The notes beneath the pieces were generated by a model. That model was given only the letters and a program-made list of their open reading frames with translations, did not search any database and was not told the DNA's origin. A stretch of DNA of 64,000 bases from Rhodanobacteraceae bacterium ZG21-1 (GTDB taxonomy: Bacteria > Pseudomonadota > Gammaproteobacteria > Xanthomonadales > Rhodanobacteraceae): NCBI GenBank assembly GCA_021390615.1, contig JAJEJU010000025.1, positions 1,550,001 through 1,614,000 on the forward strand. The letters run 5' to 3'. A program made the position numbers and the translations under genes. This document shows, in pieces, positions 24,810-36,105 of this stretch; positions within the stretch are counted from its first letter, which is position 1, and every line of letters starts with the position of its first letter.

Positions 24810-25851
24810 GCGGCAGCGCGCGCCACGCGGCCAGCACCGGCTCGAGCGCGATCTCGTCGACGCGCCGCCCCAGCGACGCTCCGCCCAGCGCGCTCGTCGC
24901 AGCCGGCCCGCGCGGCGCCCACTGCCACGCCGGCAGCGGCCCGAACAGGGTCACCAACGGACACCCCAGCGCCGCGGCCAGATGAGCCGGGCCGGTATCC
25001 ACCGACACCATGCTGTGGGCCAGCGCCAGCAGGCCGATCAGGCGCGGCAAGGGCAGCTCGGCGGCGGCATTGATCGCCGCGCCAGAGCCGATCGCGGCCT
25101 GGATCGCCTCGAGATACGACGCTTCCGCCGGAGCACCGCACAGCACCAGGCGCAGCTCGGGCTGCTGCACGCGGATCGCCTGGGCCAGCCCGCGCCAGCG
25201 CTCGATCGGCCAGGCCTTGGCATCGTCATGCTCGCCCCGCCCCGTCGACCTCGAACGCGTGAGCCGATTGCCCGGCTGCAGCAAGACCGCGCGCCGCGCA
25301 TCGAGGCCGTGCGCCAGCAGCCACTGCCCGGCATCGTCGCGATCGGCCGCGCTAGCCTGCAGCTGCGGCATGGGCGCCACGACCACGTCCGGATAGCGTT
25401 CGACGGAAAACGCCGCCGGCGTCGCCCCGCCCAGCCGCAGCAGGCGCTCGACCTCGTGCTCGCGCGGCCACGCTGGCAGATCGGTGGCGAACACGCAGTG
25501 ATCCGCCGGCATGCCGGCCAGCGCCAGCATCGGCAGCAGCTTGGCCTTCGCCTGCGGATCGTGCTCGCCCACGTAGACCGGCGCCCCGCGCCACTGCCGC
25601 AACAGCTGCACCGCGCGGGCGCCCTGCGCGGCCTGCCACGGCAGGCCGGGCTCGCTGCGAAAAGCCACGACGCGCTCGACGTCCTCGCAGGCCGCATACA
25701 GCCGCGTCGGCCAGTCGCCCGCGGCGAGCAGGCGGCATGGCCTGCCGTAGCGAAGTCGCAGCTTGTGCAGCAGCGGCTGCAGCAGCACCGTGTCGCCCAG
25801 GCGGCCGAAGCGGATCAGCACGGGGCTGGTCGGTGCGGATGCGGCGTGCAT
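24766..25851 (-). CDS. Glycosyltransferase family 9 (heptosyltransferase-like)
   Basis: A 361-residue GT-B enzyme of the ADP-heptose:LPS heptosyltransferase family. It has the N-terminal VLIRFGRLGDTVLLQPLL glycine loop, the linker LLQPGNRLT with the nearby KAWPIERW, and the C-terminal nucleotide-binding signature DTGPAHLAAALG followed by VTLFGP. The acceptor is not predictable, but the family mostly builds the lipopolysaccharide core. A GT-C transferase is encoded about 2 kb away on the same strand. The extreme C-terminus is made by a 15-bp tandem repeat and is probably variable between strains. Confidence 0.9.
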   Translation of the reverse strand: MHAASAPTSPVLIRFGRLGDTVLLQPLLHKLRLRYGRPCRLLAAGDWPTRLYAACEDVERVVAFRSEPGLPWQAAQGARAVQLLRQWRGAPVYVGEHDPQAKAKLLPMLALAGMPADHCVFATDLPAWPREHEVERLLRLGGATPAAFSVERYPDVVVAPMPQLQASAADRDDAGQWLLAHGLDARRAVLLQPGNRLTRSRSTGRGEHDDAKAWPIERWRGLAQAIRVQQPELRLVLCGAPAEASYLEAIQAAIGSGAAINAAAELPLPRLIGLLALAHSMVSVDTGPAHLAAALGCPLVTLFGPLPAWQWAPRGPAATSALGGASLGRRVDEIALEPVLAAWRALPPRQLSSGLMTSSQL

Positions 25852-25884
25852 GCGGCAGACCTTGCGAACCGTGCGGGGCTGCGC

Positions 25885-27690
25885 TCAGCGGCTGCCGGCG
25901 TCGCGGTCGATGCGTTCGGCGCGATCCGCATCGAACAATTGCTGCAGGTCGGTCAGTGCCTCGCGCGAGGTCTGCACCAGCTTGGCCTCGTCGTCGTAGA
26001 CCAGCGCCTGCTTCTGCAGCAGTTGTTCGTCGTGGCGGCGGAAGCGCTCGACCAGATCTTCCGCGCGCTGCTCGGACAGGCCCAGCGCCTGCAGGGTGCG
26101 GCGGGTCATCTTCAGGCTGGAGTAGAAGGTCTCGCGGACCGGATCCTCCACGCCCAGGTCGAGCAGGCGGAATACGTGCTGGCGATTGCGCGCGCGGGCG
26201 ACGATCTTCAGATGCGGGAACTGCCGCCGCACCAGCCGCGCCGTGCGCAGGTTCACCTCCGGGTCGTCGGTGGCCAGCACGAACACTTCCGCCTTGTCCG
26301 CCTGCGCCGCGCGCAGCAGCTCCGGCCGCGCCGGGTCGCCGAAGAACAGGTCGCTGCTGTTGAAGCGCCGCGCGAAATCCACCTGCTCCACCGAGTTCTC
26401 CAGCGCCACGAACGGAATGCCCTGCGCGCGCAGCACGCGGGCAACGATCTGGCCCATGCGTCCGAAGCCGGCGATGATCACCCGCGGCGTGGCGGCGTCG
26501 ATGGTGTCGAACTCGCGGGTGGGCTTGTCCGCACGCTGCCCCAGCAGCTTGGCCGTCAGCACCACGAACAGCGGGGTGAGCGCCATGCTCAGGGTGATCG
26601 CCAGCACCAGCTCGTCATGCAGCACGTGGTCGGTGAGCCCCTGTTCCTCGGCCTGCTTCAGCACCACGAAGGCGAACTCGCCGCCGCAGGCCAGCAGCAC
26701 CGCCAGGCGCAGCGCATCCTTGCCGCCCAGATCGCCCAGCGTGCGGCCCAGCGGCCACAGCAGCAAGCCTTTCAACAGCAGCAGGGCGAGCACCAGGCCG
26801 AGCACCAGCAGCGGCTGATGCAGCAGCAGGGACAGATCCATCGACATGCCCACGCTGATGAAGAACAGGCCCAGCAGCAGGCCCTTGAACGGCTCGATGT
26901 TGGATTCCAGTTCGTGCCGGTATTCGGAATCGGCCAGCAGCACGCCGGCCAGGAAGGCGCCCAGGGTGGACGACACGCCGACCAGTTCCATCAGCCAGGC
27001 CGTGCCCATCACCACCAGCAGGGCGGTGGCGGTCGACACTTCCACCGACTTGGTGCGTGCGACGAAGCGGAACACCGGGCGCAGCAGGTAGCGGCCGCCG
27101 ATCGCCACCGCCAGGATCGCGCCGACCGTGCGAGCCACCGCGGTGACGTCCAGGCCATGGCGCGAGGAGGTGCTGGCCAGCAGCGGCACCGCCGCGATCA
27201 GCGGGATCGCCGCCAGGTCCTGGAACAGCAGGATCGAGAACGCCTGCCGGCCGTAGGCGCTGCCAGCCTCCTTGCGCTCGGCCAGGATCTGCAGGCCGAA
27301 GGCAGTCGAGGACAGCGCCAGGCTGCCGCCGACGATGCAGGCCCCGCGCGCGTCCAGGCCCAGCAGCAGATGCCCGCACAGGCCCAGCAGCAGGCCGGTC
27401 AGCAGCACCTGCAGCAGGCCGGTGCCGAACACCGAGCGGCGCATCACCCACAGCCGCTGCGGCGACAGCTCCAGGCCGATCACGAACAGCATCAGCACCA
27501 CGCCGAACTCGGAGATCGCCGCCACCCCGGCCGCGTCGCCGCCGAGGTCGAGCAGCTGCGGCCCGATCGCCACTCCGGCCAGCAGATAGCCGAGCACCGC
27601 ACCCAGGCGGAAGCGCTTGGTCAGCGGCACGGCGATCACCGTGGCGAGCAGGAACACCAGGGCCGTCTGCAGAAAATGATGGCTGTCCAC
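25885..27690 (-). CDS. CPA2 family cation:proton antiporter (Kef/Ybal-like) with TrkA-N domain
   Basis: A 601-residue inner membrane protein with a 12-13 helix antiporter domain (residues 1 to about 390) showing GYLLAGVAIGP, the DLAAIPLIA ion-binding segment and a C-terminal FFISVGMSMDL helix pair. A cytosolic Rossmann TrkA-N domain follows (VIIAGFGRMGQIVARVL, near residue 410) and a charged tail. The family exchanges K+ or Na+ for H+ under control of nucleotide or glutathione binding. Ion specificity is not certain. It starts far from the next gene and seems to be its own unit, 33 bases upstream of the GT9 gene. Confidence 0.92.
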   Translation of the reverse strand: MDSHHFLQTALVFLLATVIAVPLTKRFRLGAVLGYLLAGVAIGPQLLDLGGDAAGVAAISEFGVVLMLFVIGLELSPQRLWVMRRSVFGTGLLQVLLTGLLLGLCGHLLLGLDARGACIVGGSLALSSTAFGLQILAERKEAGSAYGRQAFSILLFQDLAAIPLIAAVPLLASTSSRHGLDVTAVARTVGAILAVAIGGRYLLRPVFRFVARTKSVEVSTATALLVVMGTAWLMELVGVSSTLGAFLAGVLLADSEYRHELESNIEPFKGLLLGLFFISVGMSMDLSLLLHQPLLVLGLVLALLLLKGLLLWPLGRTLGDLGGKDALRLAVLLACGGEFAFVVLKQAEEQGLTDHVLHDELVLAITLSMALTPLFVVLTAKLLGQRADKPTREFDTIDAATPRVIIAGFGRMGQIVARVLRAQGIPFVALENSVEQVDFARRFNSSDLFFGDPARPELLRAAQADKAEVFVLATDDPEVNLRTARLVRRQFPHLKIVARARNRQHVFRLLDLGVEDPVRETFYSSLKMTRRTLQALGLSEQRAEDLVERFRRHDEQLLQKQALVYDDEAKLVQTSREALTDLQQLFDADRAERIDRDAGSR

Positions 27691-27776
27691 GCGGGCTCCG
27701 CTCGATCCGATCAGGCTCGATTATTCCACGGGCCGCATGCCCGCGGCCGCTGAGCCTGCTGACGATTCCCGGGCTC

Positions 27777-27938
27777 TCAGCGCGGCGGCAGCGCCGCGCA
27801 GCGCGCCGCGTCGCCGGACAGGAAGTACTCGCAGTAGCTGCGGCTCACCGCCGGATGCAGGGCGTAGAACGCCAGCACCGCGTAGAACGCCAGCAGGGCA
27901 GCGATGCACAGCGGGTAGAGGCGCTTCACACGGTCCAT
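27777..27938 (-). CDS. Small membrane protein overlapping the GT-C gene
   Basis: A 53-residue frame (MDRVKRLYPLCIAALLAFYAV to CAALPPR) with one hydrophobic helix at about residues 8-30 and a short tail carrying two cysteines. Its start lies 13 bases inside the 3' end of the GT-C transferase, in another frame. The overlap and the basic-helix pattern favour a real coupled gene, but no homologue is recognised, so confidence is moderate. Confidence 0.5.
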   Translation of the reverse strand: MDRVKRLYPLCIAALLAFYAVLAFYALHPAVSRSYCEYFLSGDAARCAALPPR

Positions 27939-29035
27939 GATTTCACCGCCATCCACGCCATCGTCATGTAGACCAACCCGAGCACGCACAGCGGCAGCAG
28001 CAGCACCCGCGCCAGCCGGCTGCGGCTGACCATCTCCGCCAGCACCAGCAGCAGCGGCGCTTGCCACCACAGGTAGCGCGGAATCGACTGCAGGCCGGTG
28101 GCCAGCGGAATCAGGGTGCTGCACAGCGCGAACAGGCCCAGGGCGAGGCGTCGCTTCCAGATCAGATACGCCGAGATCAGCAGCGCCGCCAGCGCCATCG
28201 CCGCCCACACCAGATGGATGTTGCCCTTGGCGAAGCCGCCCGCGATCGCCCCCAGCGGATTGCCGAGCGGACGATCCCAGGCCTTCTGCACGTGCACGAA
28301 GGCCAGCGCATCGCCGGTGAGGTGATAAAGCTGCAGCATGTATAGGGCCAGCCCCAGCGGAATCAGGCCGCCGCCCAGCAGCATCTCGATCCGCGTCTCG
28401 CGGTCGGCCGTGGCGAAGCGCTCGGCGATCACCACCGCATACGGCAGCGCGGCGAGCATGCCCGGCACGCGGCTGGCCGACAGCAGGGCGCCAACCAGGC
28501 CGCAGGCCACGTAGCGCCGATCCTGCAGCAGCAGGTAGAACACGCAGGTGAGCAGCAGGAACAGCGGCTCGGTATAGCCCGCGTCGGCGTAGATCGCGTA
28601 GGGATTCAGCGCCACCACCAGGCCAGCGTACAGCGGCAGCGCGCCGGCGCCGTAGCGGCCCGCGAAGGCGACGAAGGCGTAGATCGCCGCCAGGTACAGC
28701 AGCTTGCCGAGCAGCACCGCCGCCAGCGTGTAGGGCATGGCGGTGATCGCCTGCACCGTCGCCAGCAACAGGGGGAACAGCGGAAAAAAGGCCCAGTTGG
28801 CCTGGTGATCCTCGCGGATCGCCATGGTCGCGTAGCCGTCGCGGGCGATGCCGACGTACCAGTGGCAGTCCCAGTGGCAGCTGTCGAGGAAGGAGTGATG
28901 GGTGAACCACGCCACCAGCAGCAGCAACAGCTGATGCGCCGCGAACAGGCCGAACACCAGATAGCCGCGACGCAGGCGCGCCTGTCTGGCGGCATCCGGC
29001 AGGCTCAGCGCGAGCGCGGATTCGCCGGCGTTCAT
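27926..29035 (-). CDS. GT-C type mannosyltransferase-like membrane protein
   Basis: A 369-residue polytopic protein resembling the PIG-V/mannosyltransferase family: an N-terminal helix, a periplasmic loop HSFLDSCHWDCHWYVGIARDGY with a DxxHWxxI-like pattern typical of these enzymes, NWAFFPLFPLLL, then some ten further helices and VALNPYAIYADAGYTEPLFLLL. Such enzymes use lipid-linked sugars at the outer face of the inner membrane to modify lipids or proteins. The acceptor is unknown. It begins 40 bases from the hemB stop, on the same strand. Confidence 0.82.
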   Translation of the reverse strand: MNAGESALALSLPDAARQARLRRGYLVFGLFAAHQLLLLLVAWFTHHSFLDSCHWDCHWYVGIARDGYATMAIREDHQANWAFFPLFPLLLATVQAITAMPYTLAAVLLGKLLYLAAIYAFVAFAGRYGAGALPLYAGLVVALNPYAIYADAGYTEPLFLLLTCVFYLLLQDRRYVACGLVGALLSASRVPGMLAALPYAVVIAERFATADRETRIEMLLGGGLIPLGLALYMLQLYHLTGDALAFVHVQKAWDRPLGNPLGAIAGGFAKGNIHLVWAAMALAALLISAYLIWKRRLALGLFALCSTLIPLATGLQSIPRYLWWQAPLLLVLAEMVSRSRLARVLLLPLCVLGLVYMTMAWMAVKSWTV

Positions 29036-29075
29036 GGCGCCCCGTGTGCGACCGCCGACGATGCCGGCCGGCTGT

Positions 29076-31879
<2,804 letters not shown>

Positions 31880-32071
31880 GCGGTGGCGGGTACGACGTGT
31901 GCCGTGCCCGCCCATCGCCCCCGAAGTCTTGACACATGCGGTACCAACTTATTGGCTGCCGAGGTCAAGGCGCCTGACACTGCCGCGTCCCAAGGCGCAG
32001 GCCTGCTGCGCATGGCGTGCGTGATCCATTTCAGCCGAAGCCGGCCCTCGCAACAACCACGTGCATCCGGA

Positions 32072-33433
32072 CTACTGCCCAGGCGGCTTCATCTGGATCT
32101 GCATGGAAGGCTGCGCCGGTTGTTGGTTCACGCCCTGCCCTTGAGTCTGGGCTTGCGCCTGCTGTTGCACCTGGGTTTGCGCTTGCTGCTGTGCCACCTG
32201 TTGATACTGTGCGCTGCTTTGTTCCAGCGGCGTATTCATGCCCTGGACGGTAGGGACTTCGGCAACGGTTTTCAGCGGCGAGGTATTCTGGCCCACGAAC
32301 ATCGTGGAGCCGTTCTTGGTGTCGGGCAGCAGGTAGTCGATGCTACCGATGCCAGCCGAGAGCGCAGCCACCGTAGCGCTACCAGCGAGATTGGCCGTGC
32401 GCTGGTCTGGGCTTCGACCGAATTGCGCGTCCAATGCGCAGAGCTTGCCGAAGGCTTGCTGGTATAGATCGTTTCCAGGATGGGAAGGCTCGTCCAGACG
32501 CGGCGCCTTGGACGGGTCAAGCAGGGGTCCGGGATTGCTCGACAACGACTGCTCGCGCTGCTTGAGTGCTTCACGCGTGTGTGTCCCGGCGACGCCGTCG
32601 ATACCAAGCTGGTTGTTTTCCTGGAAGGCCTTGACCGCTGCCTTGGTGTCCGGACCGTAGTTTCCGTCGGGTTGGATCAGATTGCCCTTGCTGTCCTTGT
32701 AGCCCAGGTCGTGCAGCTCGCCCTGCAGTTCCTTGACGGCGTCGCCACGATCACCCTGGCGCAAGGCGCCGTCGGTCTGCGCGTTTGCATGCCCGGATTT
32801 CGCGGGTTGGTCCAAGACCTTCTGCCGCTGGCTCGGATCGACAGCGGCAACGGCATTCCAGGCGTCCTCGGCCGACATGCCGCTTTTGATGTTCGCCTGG
32901 TAGGCATCGCGCATCTTGTTGAGCGCGGTCTCCTGTTGATCCAGGGTAATGCTGGAAGCATTGGGTGGTGGGTAGTGGCTCGCGCCTTGCTTGGTCGGAT
33001 CAGCGAAAGAAGCCCACTCCTTGGCCAAGGCAAGCTGCGCATCTTTCAAGGTGGCCCCGTCCTGGCCGGTGATGTAATCCTTAATGTCCGGGCGCTTGTC
33101 GCTGATGATGTAGTTGCTGAATATCTTGTCCTGCAGCTCGGGCGTAAATTTCGCCTTGGGGTCGATACCCATCTCGGCAACCGCCTCGTTCATGACGGGC
33201 GGAATCATCTGGTAGTAGCCGACGGCAAATAAGCGCTTGGGATCGCTGGCATCCAGGGCTTGCAGCTTCTGAACATCCCCCACGGTCATTTGCGACAGGT
33301 CCACATCCGGACCACGGGGGTTCATGTGTTGCTTGCCCTTGTCGTCTATGTACGTTCCCCGATTGAACGCATCGTAGCCCTGCTGAACCGATTCGCCCTG
33401 ATGCACCAGGTCGTATAAAGGATTGTCGCTCAT
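32072..33433 (-). CDS. Putative type IV secretion antibacterial effector: lysozyme-like + peptidoglycan-binding + XVIPCD-like domains
   Basis: A 453-residue protein without a signal peptide. Residues 1-200 look like a phage-type lysozyme fold (GESVQQGYDAFNRGTY with E14 as a possible catalytic acid, LFAVGYYQMIPPVM, a C-terminal helical part). Residues 223-292 are a peptidoglycan-binding module (LRQGDRGDAVKELQGELHDLG, DGNYGPDTKAAVKAFQ, GIDGVAG). Residues about 312-412 resemble the XVIPCD recruitment domain of Xanthomonadales T4SS effectors (HPGNDLYQQAFGKLCALDAQFGR, TVAALSAGIGSIDYLL, NTPLEQSS), followed by a glutamine-rich tail typical of that domain. It would cut rival cell walls after delivery by the T4SS. 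It lies 27 bases after a lipoprotein gene. No secretion gene is in the window. Confidence 0.8.
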   Translation of the reverse strand: MSDNPLYDLVHQGESVQQGYDAFNRGTYIDDKGKQHMNPRGPDVDLSQMTVGDVQKLQALDASDPKRLFAVGYYQMIPPVMNEAVAEMGIDPKAKFTPELQDKIFSNYIISDKRPDIKDYITGQDGATLKDAQLALAKEWASFADPTKQGASHYPPPNASSITLDQQETALNKMRDAYQANIKSGMSAEDAWNAVAAVDPSQRQKVLDQPAKSGHANAQTDGALRQGDRGDAVKELQGELHDLGYKDSKGNLIQPDGNYGPDTKAAVKAFQENNQLGIDGVAGTHTREALKQREQSLSSNPGPLLDPSKAPRLDEPSHPGNDLYQQAFGKLCALDAQFGRSPDQRTANLAGSATVAALSAGIGSIDYLLPDTKNGSTMFVGQNTSPLKTVAEVPTVQGMNTPLEQSSAQYQQVAQQQAQTQVQQQAQAQTQGQGVNQQPAQPSMQIQMKPPGQ

Positions 33434-33460
33434 GGCAGCCGTCCTTGCTGATGGGTGGAT

Positions 33461-33961
33461 TTATTCGGAGGGATGATCGTCAAATCCCACGCCGTGCACG
33501 ACCAGGTTGGGAAGGTCGGCATAGTCGCCGTAAGTGGCGATTTTCAATATGCGCGCCGACTTGTCGCTCTTGAATTGCATCAGGCAGTAACCGTCGCCGC
33601 TGCATGAATTCAGTTCGGGCAAGGTGTCGCAGACCGTGCACTGCGGGCTGTGCGGCCTTTTCGAGCAGACCTCCTTGTAGTTGCCGCCCACCACATTGGC
33701 CTGGCACTTCTCGCACTTCACGGCTTGCCAACCTGCGGCGAGCGCCGCGGCCTTCGCCTGCTTGTAGCCGTCGATACCTTCAAGAGTCTTGATCAGGCCG
33801 GCTTCGTCGGGCGTCAGCGCAGTGATCGGGATATCGCCGGAGTATTTCGACGCGTCGCCTGCTGCGGGGGTTGACTGGCCGGTGCGAGGCAAGGCCTGGC
33901 AAGCGGCAAAACTCATGGAAGCGAGCAGAAGAAGTGCTGCGATGAAGGTCTGATGACGCAC
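33461..33961 (-). CDS. Cysteine-rich lipoprotein, probable immunity protein of the adjacent effector
   Basis: A 166-residue protein with a lipoprotein signal ending FAAC (Cys21) and seven further cysteines, clustered between KCEKC and GYCLMQF. It lies directly upstream of the lysozyme-like effector in the same operon; known effectors of this class are paired with periplasmic lipoprotein inhibitors, so immunity is the natural reading. The sequence is not one I recognise as a known lysozyme inhibitor family. The start is GTG with a strong AAGGAG ribosome binding site seven bases before it. Codon use, with more A/T third positions than the flanking genes, suggests transfer. Confidence 0.7.
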   Translation of the reverse strand: MRHQTFIAALLLLASMSFAACQALPRTGQSTPAAGDASKYSGDIPITALTPDEAGLIKTLEGIDGYKQAKAAALAAGWQAVKCEKCQANVVGGNYKEVCSKRPHSPQCTVCDTLPELNSCSGDGYCLMQFKSDKSARILKIATYGDYADLPNLVVHGVGFDDHPSE

Positions 33962-34142
33962 GATGTGCTCCTTGTGGCTGTAACGCGAGGCCTGTTCCCT
34001 GCCGCAGTACCTTAGCTACCAAACACCGCCGGCGCCATCCACCACGCAGCTCACATGCTCGACGCTCGAATGGGTTGTAGCGCACGCGATCGTGTTCGGA
34101 TGCGGCCATCGGCGGCGCAGGCGGAATCTTAATACGCCGCAT

Positions 34143-34164
34143 CGCGGCGGCAGCTGCCGCCGCG
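34143..34164. repeat. Perfect 22-bp palindrome
   Basis: An uninterrupted inverted repeat with no loop, centred between 34153 and 34154 (half-site CGCGGCGGCAG). It lies in the gap between the hmuV 3' end and the immunity gene start. No T-run follows on either side, so it is not a standard terminator. It could be a binding site or a cruciform element. Confidence 0.55.
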
Positions 34165-34228
34165 CTCTCGACTTCCCGGAAAAGACCGCAAAACCGCGAT
34201 CTTCGCGCCGCGATATCGGCTTCGTCGA

Positions 34229-35053
34229 CTAACCCGGCGCCAGCATCCAGGCGCCGTCGTCCAACGGAACGCGCCGCAGCGGCAATCCATACACGTTGGA
34301 CAGGATTTCGGTGTCGAGCACGTGCGCCGGGCTGCCGTGGCGCAGCAGCCGGCCCTGCGCCAGCAAGGCCATGTCGTCGGCATAGCGCACGGCCAGGTTG
34401 AGATCGTGCAGCACCACGATCACGCCGAAGCCGTGTTGCGCGAACTGGCGCGCCCGGCGCAGCACGAAATGCTGATGCGCGATGTCGAGCCCGGCTTCCG
34501 GCTCGTCCAGCAGCAGCCAGCAGGGTTCACTGCCGTCCCGCCCTTCCCAGATCTGCGCCAGCACGCGCGCCAGCTGCACGCGCTGGCGTTCGCCGCCGGA
34601 CAATTCCAGATAGTTGCGTTCGCGCAGATGCCAGACCTGGGTGGCCTGCAGCGCGGCCTCGACGATCTCGTGGTCGACGCCGCGCACGCGGCTGCCCGCA
34701 TGCGGGCTGCGCCCGAGCATCACCACCTCTTCCGCGCGGAAGGCGAAGCCGAGCTGGGCCTGCTGGCTCAGCATCGCGCGCCGCCGCGCCAAGGCTTCCG
34801 GCGCCCAGGCCGACAACGGCCGGCCATCCAGGCTGACCTCGCCCAACGACGGCGACAGCACGCCGGCCAGCACGCCGAGCAGGCTGCTCTTGCCGGCGCC
34901 GTTCGGCCCGACCAGGGCCAGCAGCCGTCCGGGCCGCGCGCCCAGGTCCACGGCCTGCAGCACGCGGCGACCGCCGCGACTGAGATGGACATCGTGTGCG
35001 GCGAGCAGACCCGCAGGCGCGGCGCGCTCGTGCCAGTCGATTGCGACATTCAT
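34229..35053 (-). CDS. hmuV: Hemin ABC transporter ATP-binding protein
   Basis: A 274-residue cytoplasmic ATPase that drives heme import through HmuU. Walker A GPNGAGKS is at 49-56, the signature is LSGGERQRVQLARVL, and Walker B is WLLLDEPEAGLD followed by the switch His in VVLHDLNLAVRYAD. Length and order fit HmuV. The ATG overlaps the hmuU stop (ATGA). It is the last gene of the heme operon. Confidence 0.95.
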   Translation of the reverse strand: MNVAIDWHERAAPAGLLAAHDVHLSRGGRRVLQAVDLGARPGRLLALVGPNGAGKSSLLGVLAGVLSPSLGEVSLDGRPLSAWAPEALARRRAMLSQQAQLGFAFRAEEVVMLGRSPHAGSRVRGVDHEIVEAALQATQVWHLRERNYLELSGGERQRVQLARVLAQIWEGRDGSEPCWLLLDEPEAGLDIAHQHFVLRRARQFAQHGFGVIVVLHDLNLAVRYADDMALLAQGRLLRHGSPAHVLDTEILSNVYGLPLRRVPLDDGAWMLAPG

Positions 35054-36105
35054 GCCGGCACCTCGCCGATCCGCGTGCGCAGCAGCAGCCATAGAAAAAA
35101 CGGCGCGCCGAGCAGTGCGGTGATCACGCCCACCGGCAGTTCGGCCGGCGCCGCCAGGGTGCGCGCGAAAGTGTCGGCGGCGTCCAGCAGGGCCGCGCCG
35201 CCCAGCGCCGAGGCCGGCAGCAACAGCCGATGATCCACGCCCCAGCGCAGGCGCAGCAGGTGCGGCACCACCAGGCCGACGAAGCCGATGATGCCGCACA
35301 TCGCCACCGCCGCGCTGACCGCCAGCGCGACCAGGCCGATCAGCCACGGCTTCAGGCGCTCCGGACGAAAGCCCAGCAGCACCGCTTCCTGTTCCCCCAG
35401 CAGCAGCACGTTGAGCGCGCGCGCCGCACGCGGCAACAACAGCAGCGGCACCAGCAGCAGCGGCGCCGCCACGCCGAGGCGCTTCCAGTCGGTGCCGCCG
35501 AGGCTGCCTAGCGTCCAGAAGCTGAGATCGCGCAGCTGGCTGTCGTTCGCCGCGTAGGTGAGCAGGCCCACGCCGGCCATGGCGATCGCGCTGATCGCCA
35601 CGCCGGCCAGCAGCAGCATCGCCATGCCGGGGCGACGGCGCCCCAGCGCGAAGAGCACGGCCGTCGCGCCCAGGCCGCCGAGAAACGCCGCCATGGCGAC
35701 GCTGAACGAGCCGAACAGGGCGACGCCGGACAAGCCGCCGCCCAGCACGATCATCGCCACCGCGCCCAGGGCGGCGCCCGAGGACACGCCGATCAGCACC
35801 GGATCGGCCAGCGGATTGCGGAACAAGCCCTGCAAGGTGGCGCCGCTCACCGCCAGGCTGGCGCCGACCAGCAAGGCCATCAGCACGCGCGGCAGGCGCA
35901 GCATCAGCACCACGCGATCGTCGCTGCCCAGCTCGTGCCCGGCGATGCCCCGCACCAGGGCACCGGCCACCTCGCCCAGCGAGAGCGCCATCGCACCGCT
36001 GGCGAGGCTCCATAACGCGACGATCAACAACAGCGCGGAGAGGCCGCCCAGCACCCACGACGGCCGGCGCCGGGCACGGCCCTGCACCAGCGCCACGCTG
36101 TTCAC
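35050..36105 (-). CDS. hmuU: Hemin ABC transporter permease (FecCD family)
   Basis: A 351-residue inner membrane permease with about ten helices. Family segments are RLPRVLMALLVGASLAVSGATLQGLFRNPLADP near residues 55-85, the coupling-helix region GIIGFVGLVVPHLLRL, and PVGVITALLGAPFFLWLL at the end. It works with the HmuT binding protein and HmuV. It overlaps both neighbours by four bases. Confidence 0.96.
   Translation of the reverse strand: MNSVALVQGRARRRPSWVLGGLSALLLIVALWSLASGAMALSLGEVAGALVRGIAGHELGSDDRVVLMLRLPRVLMALLVGASLAVSGATLQGLFRNPLADPVLIGVSSGAALGAVAMIVLGGGLSGVALFGSFSVAMAAFLGGLGATAVLFALGRRRPGMAMLLLAGVAISAIAMAGVGLLTYAANDSQLRDLSFWTLGSLGGTDWKRLGVAAPLLLVPLLLLPRAARALNVLLLGEQEAVLLGFRPERLKPWLIGLVALAVSAAVAMCGIIGFVGLVVPHLLRLRWGVDHRLLLPASALGGAALLDAADTFARTLAAPAELPVGVITALLGAPFFLWLLLRTRIGEVPA

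Noticed and set aside
32072-33961. Prophage fragment because of the lysozyme-like domain
   Set aside because: No holin, tail, integrase or capsid gene nearby; the C-terminal recruitment-like domain and the lipoprotein partner fit a secretion effector better.
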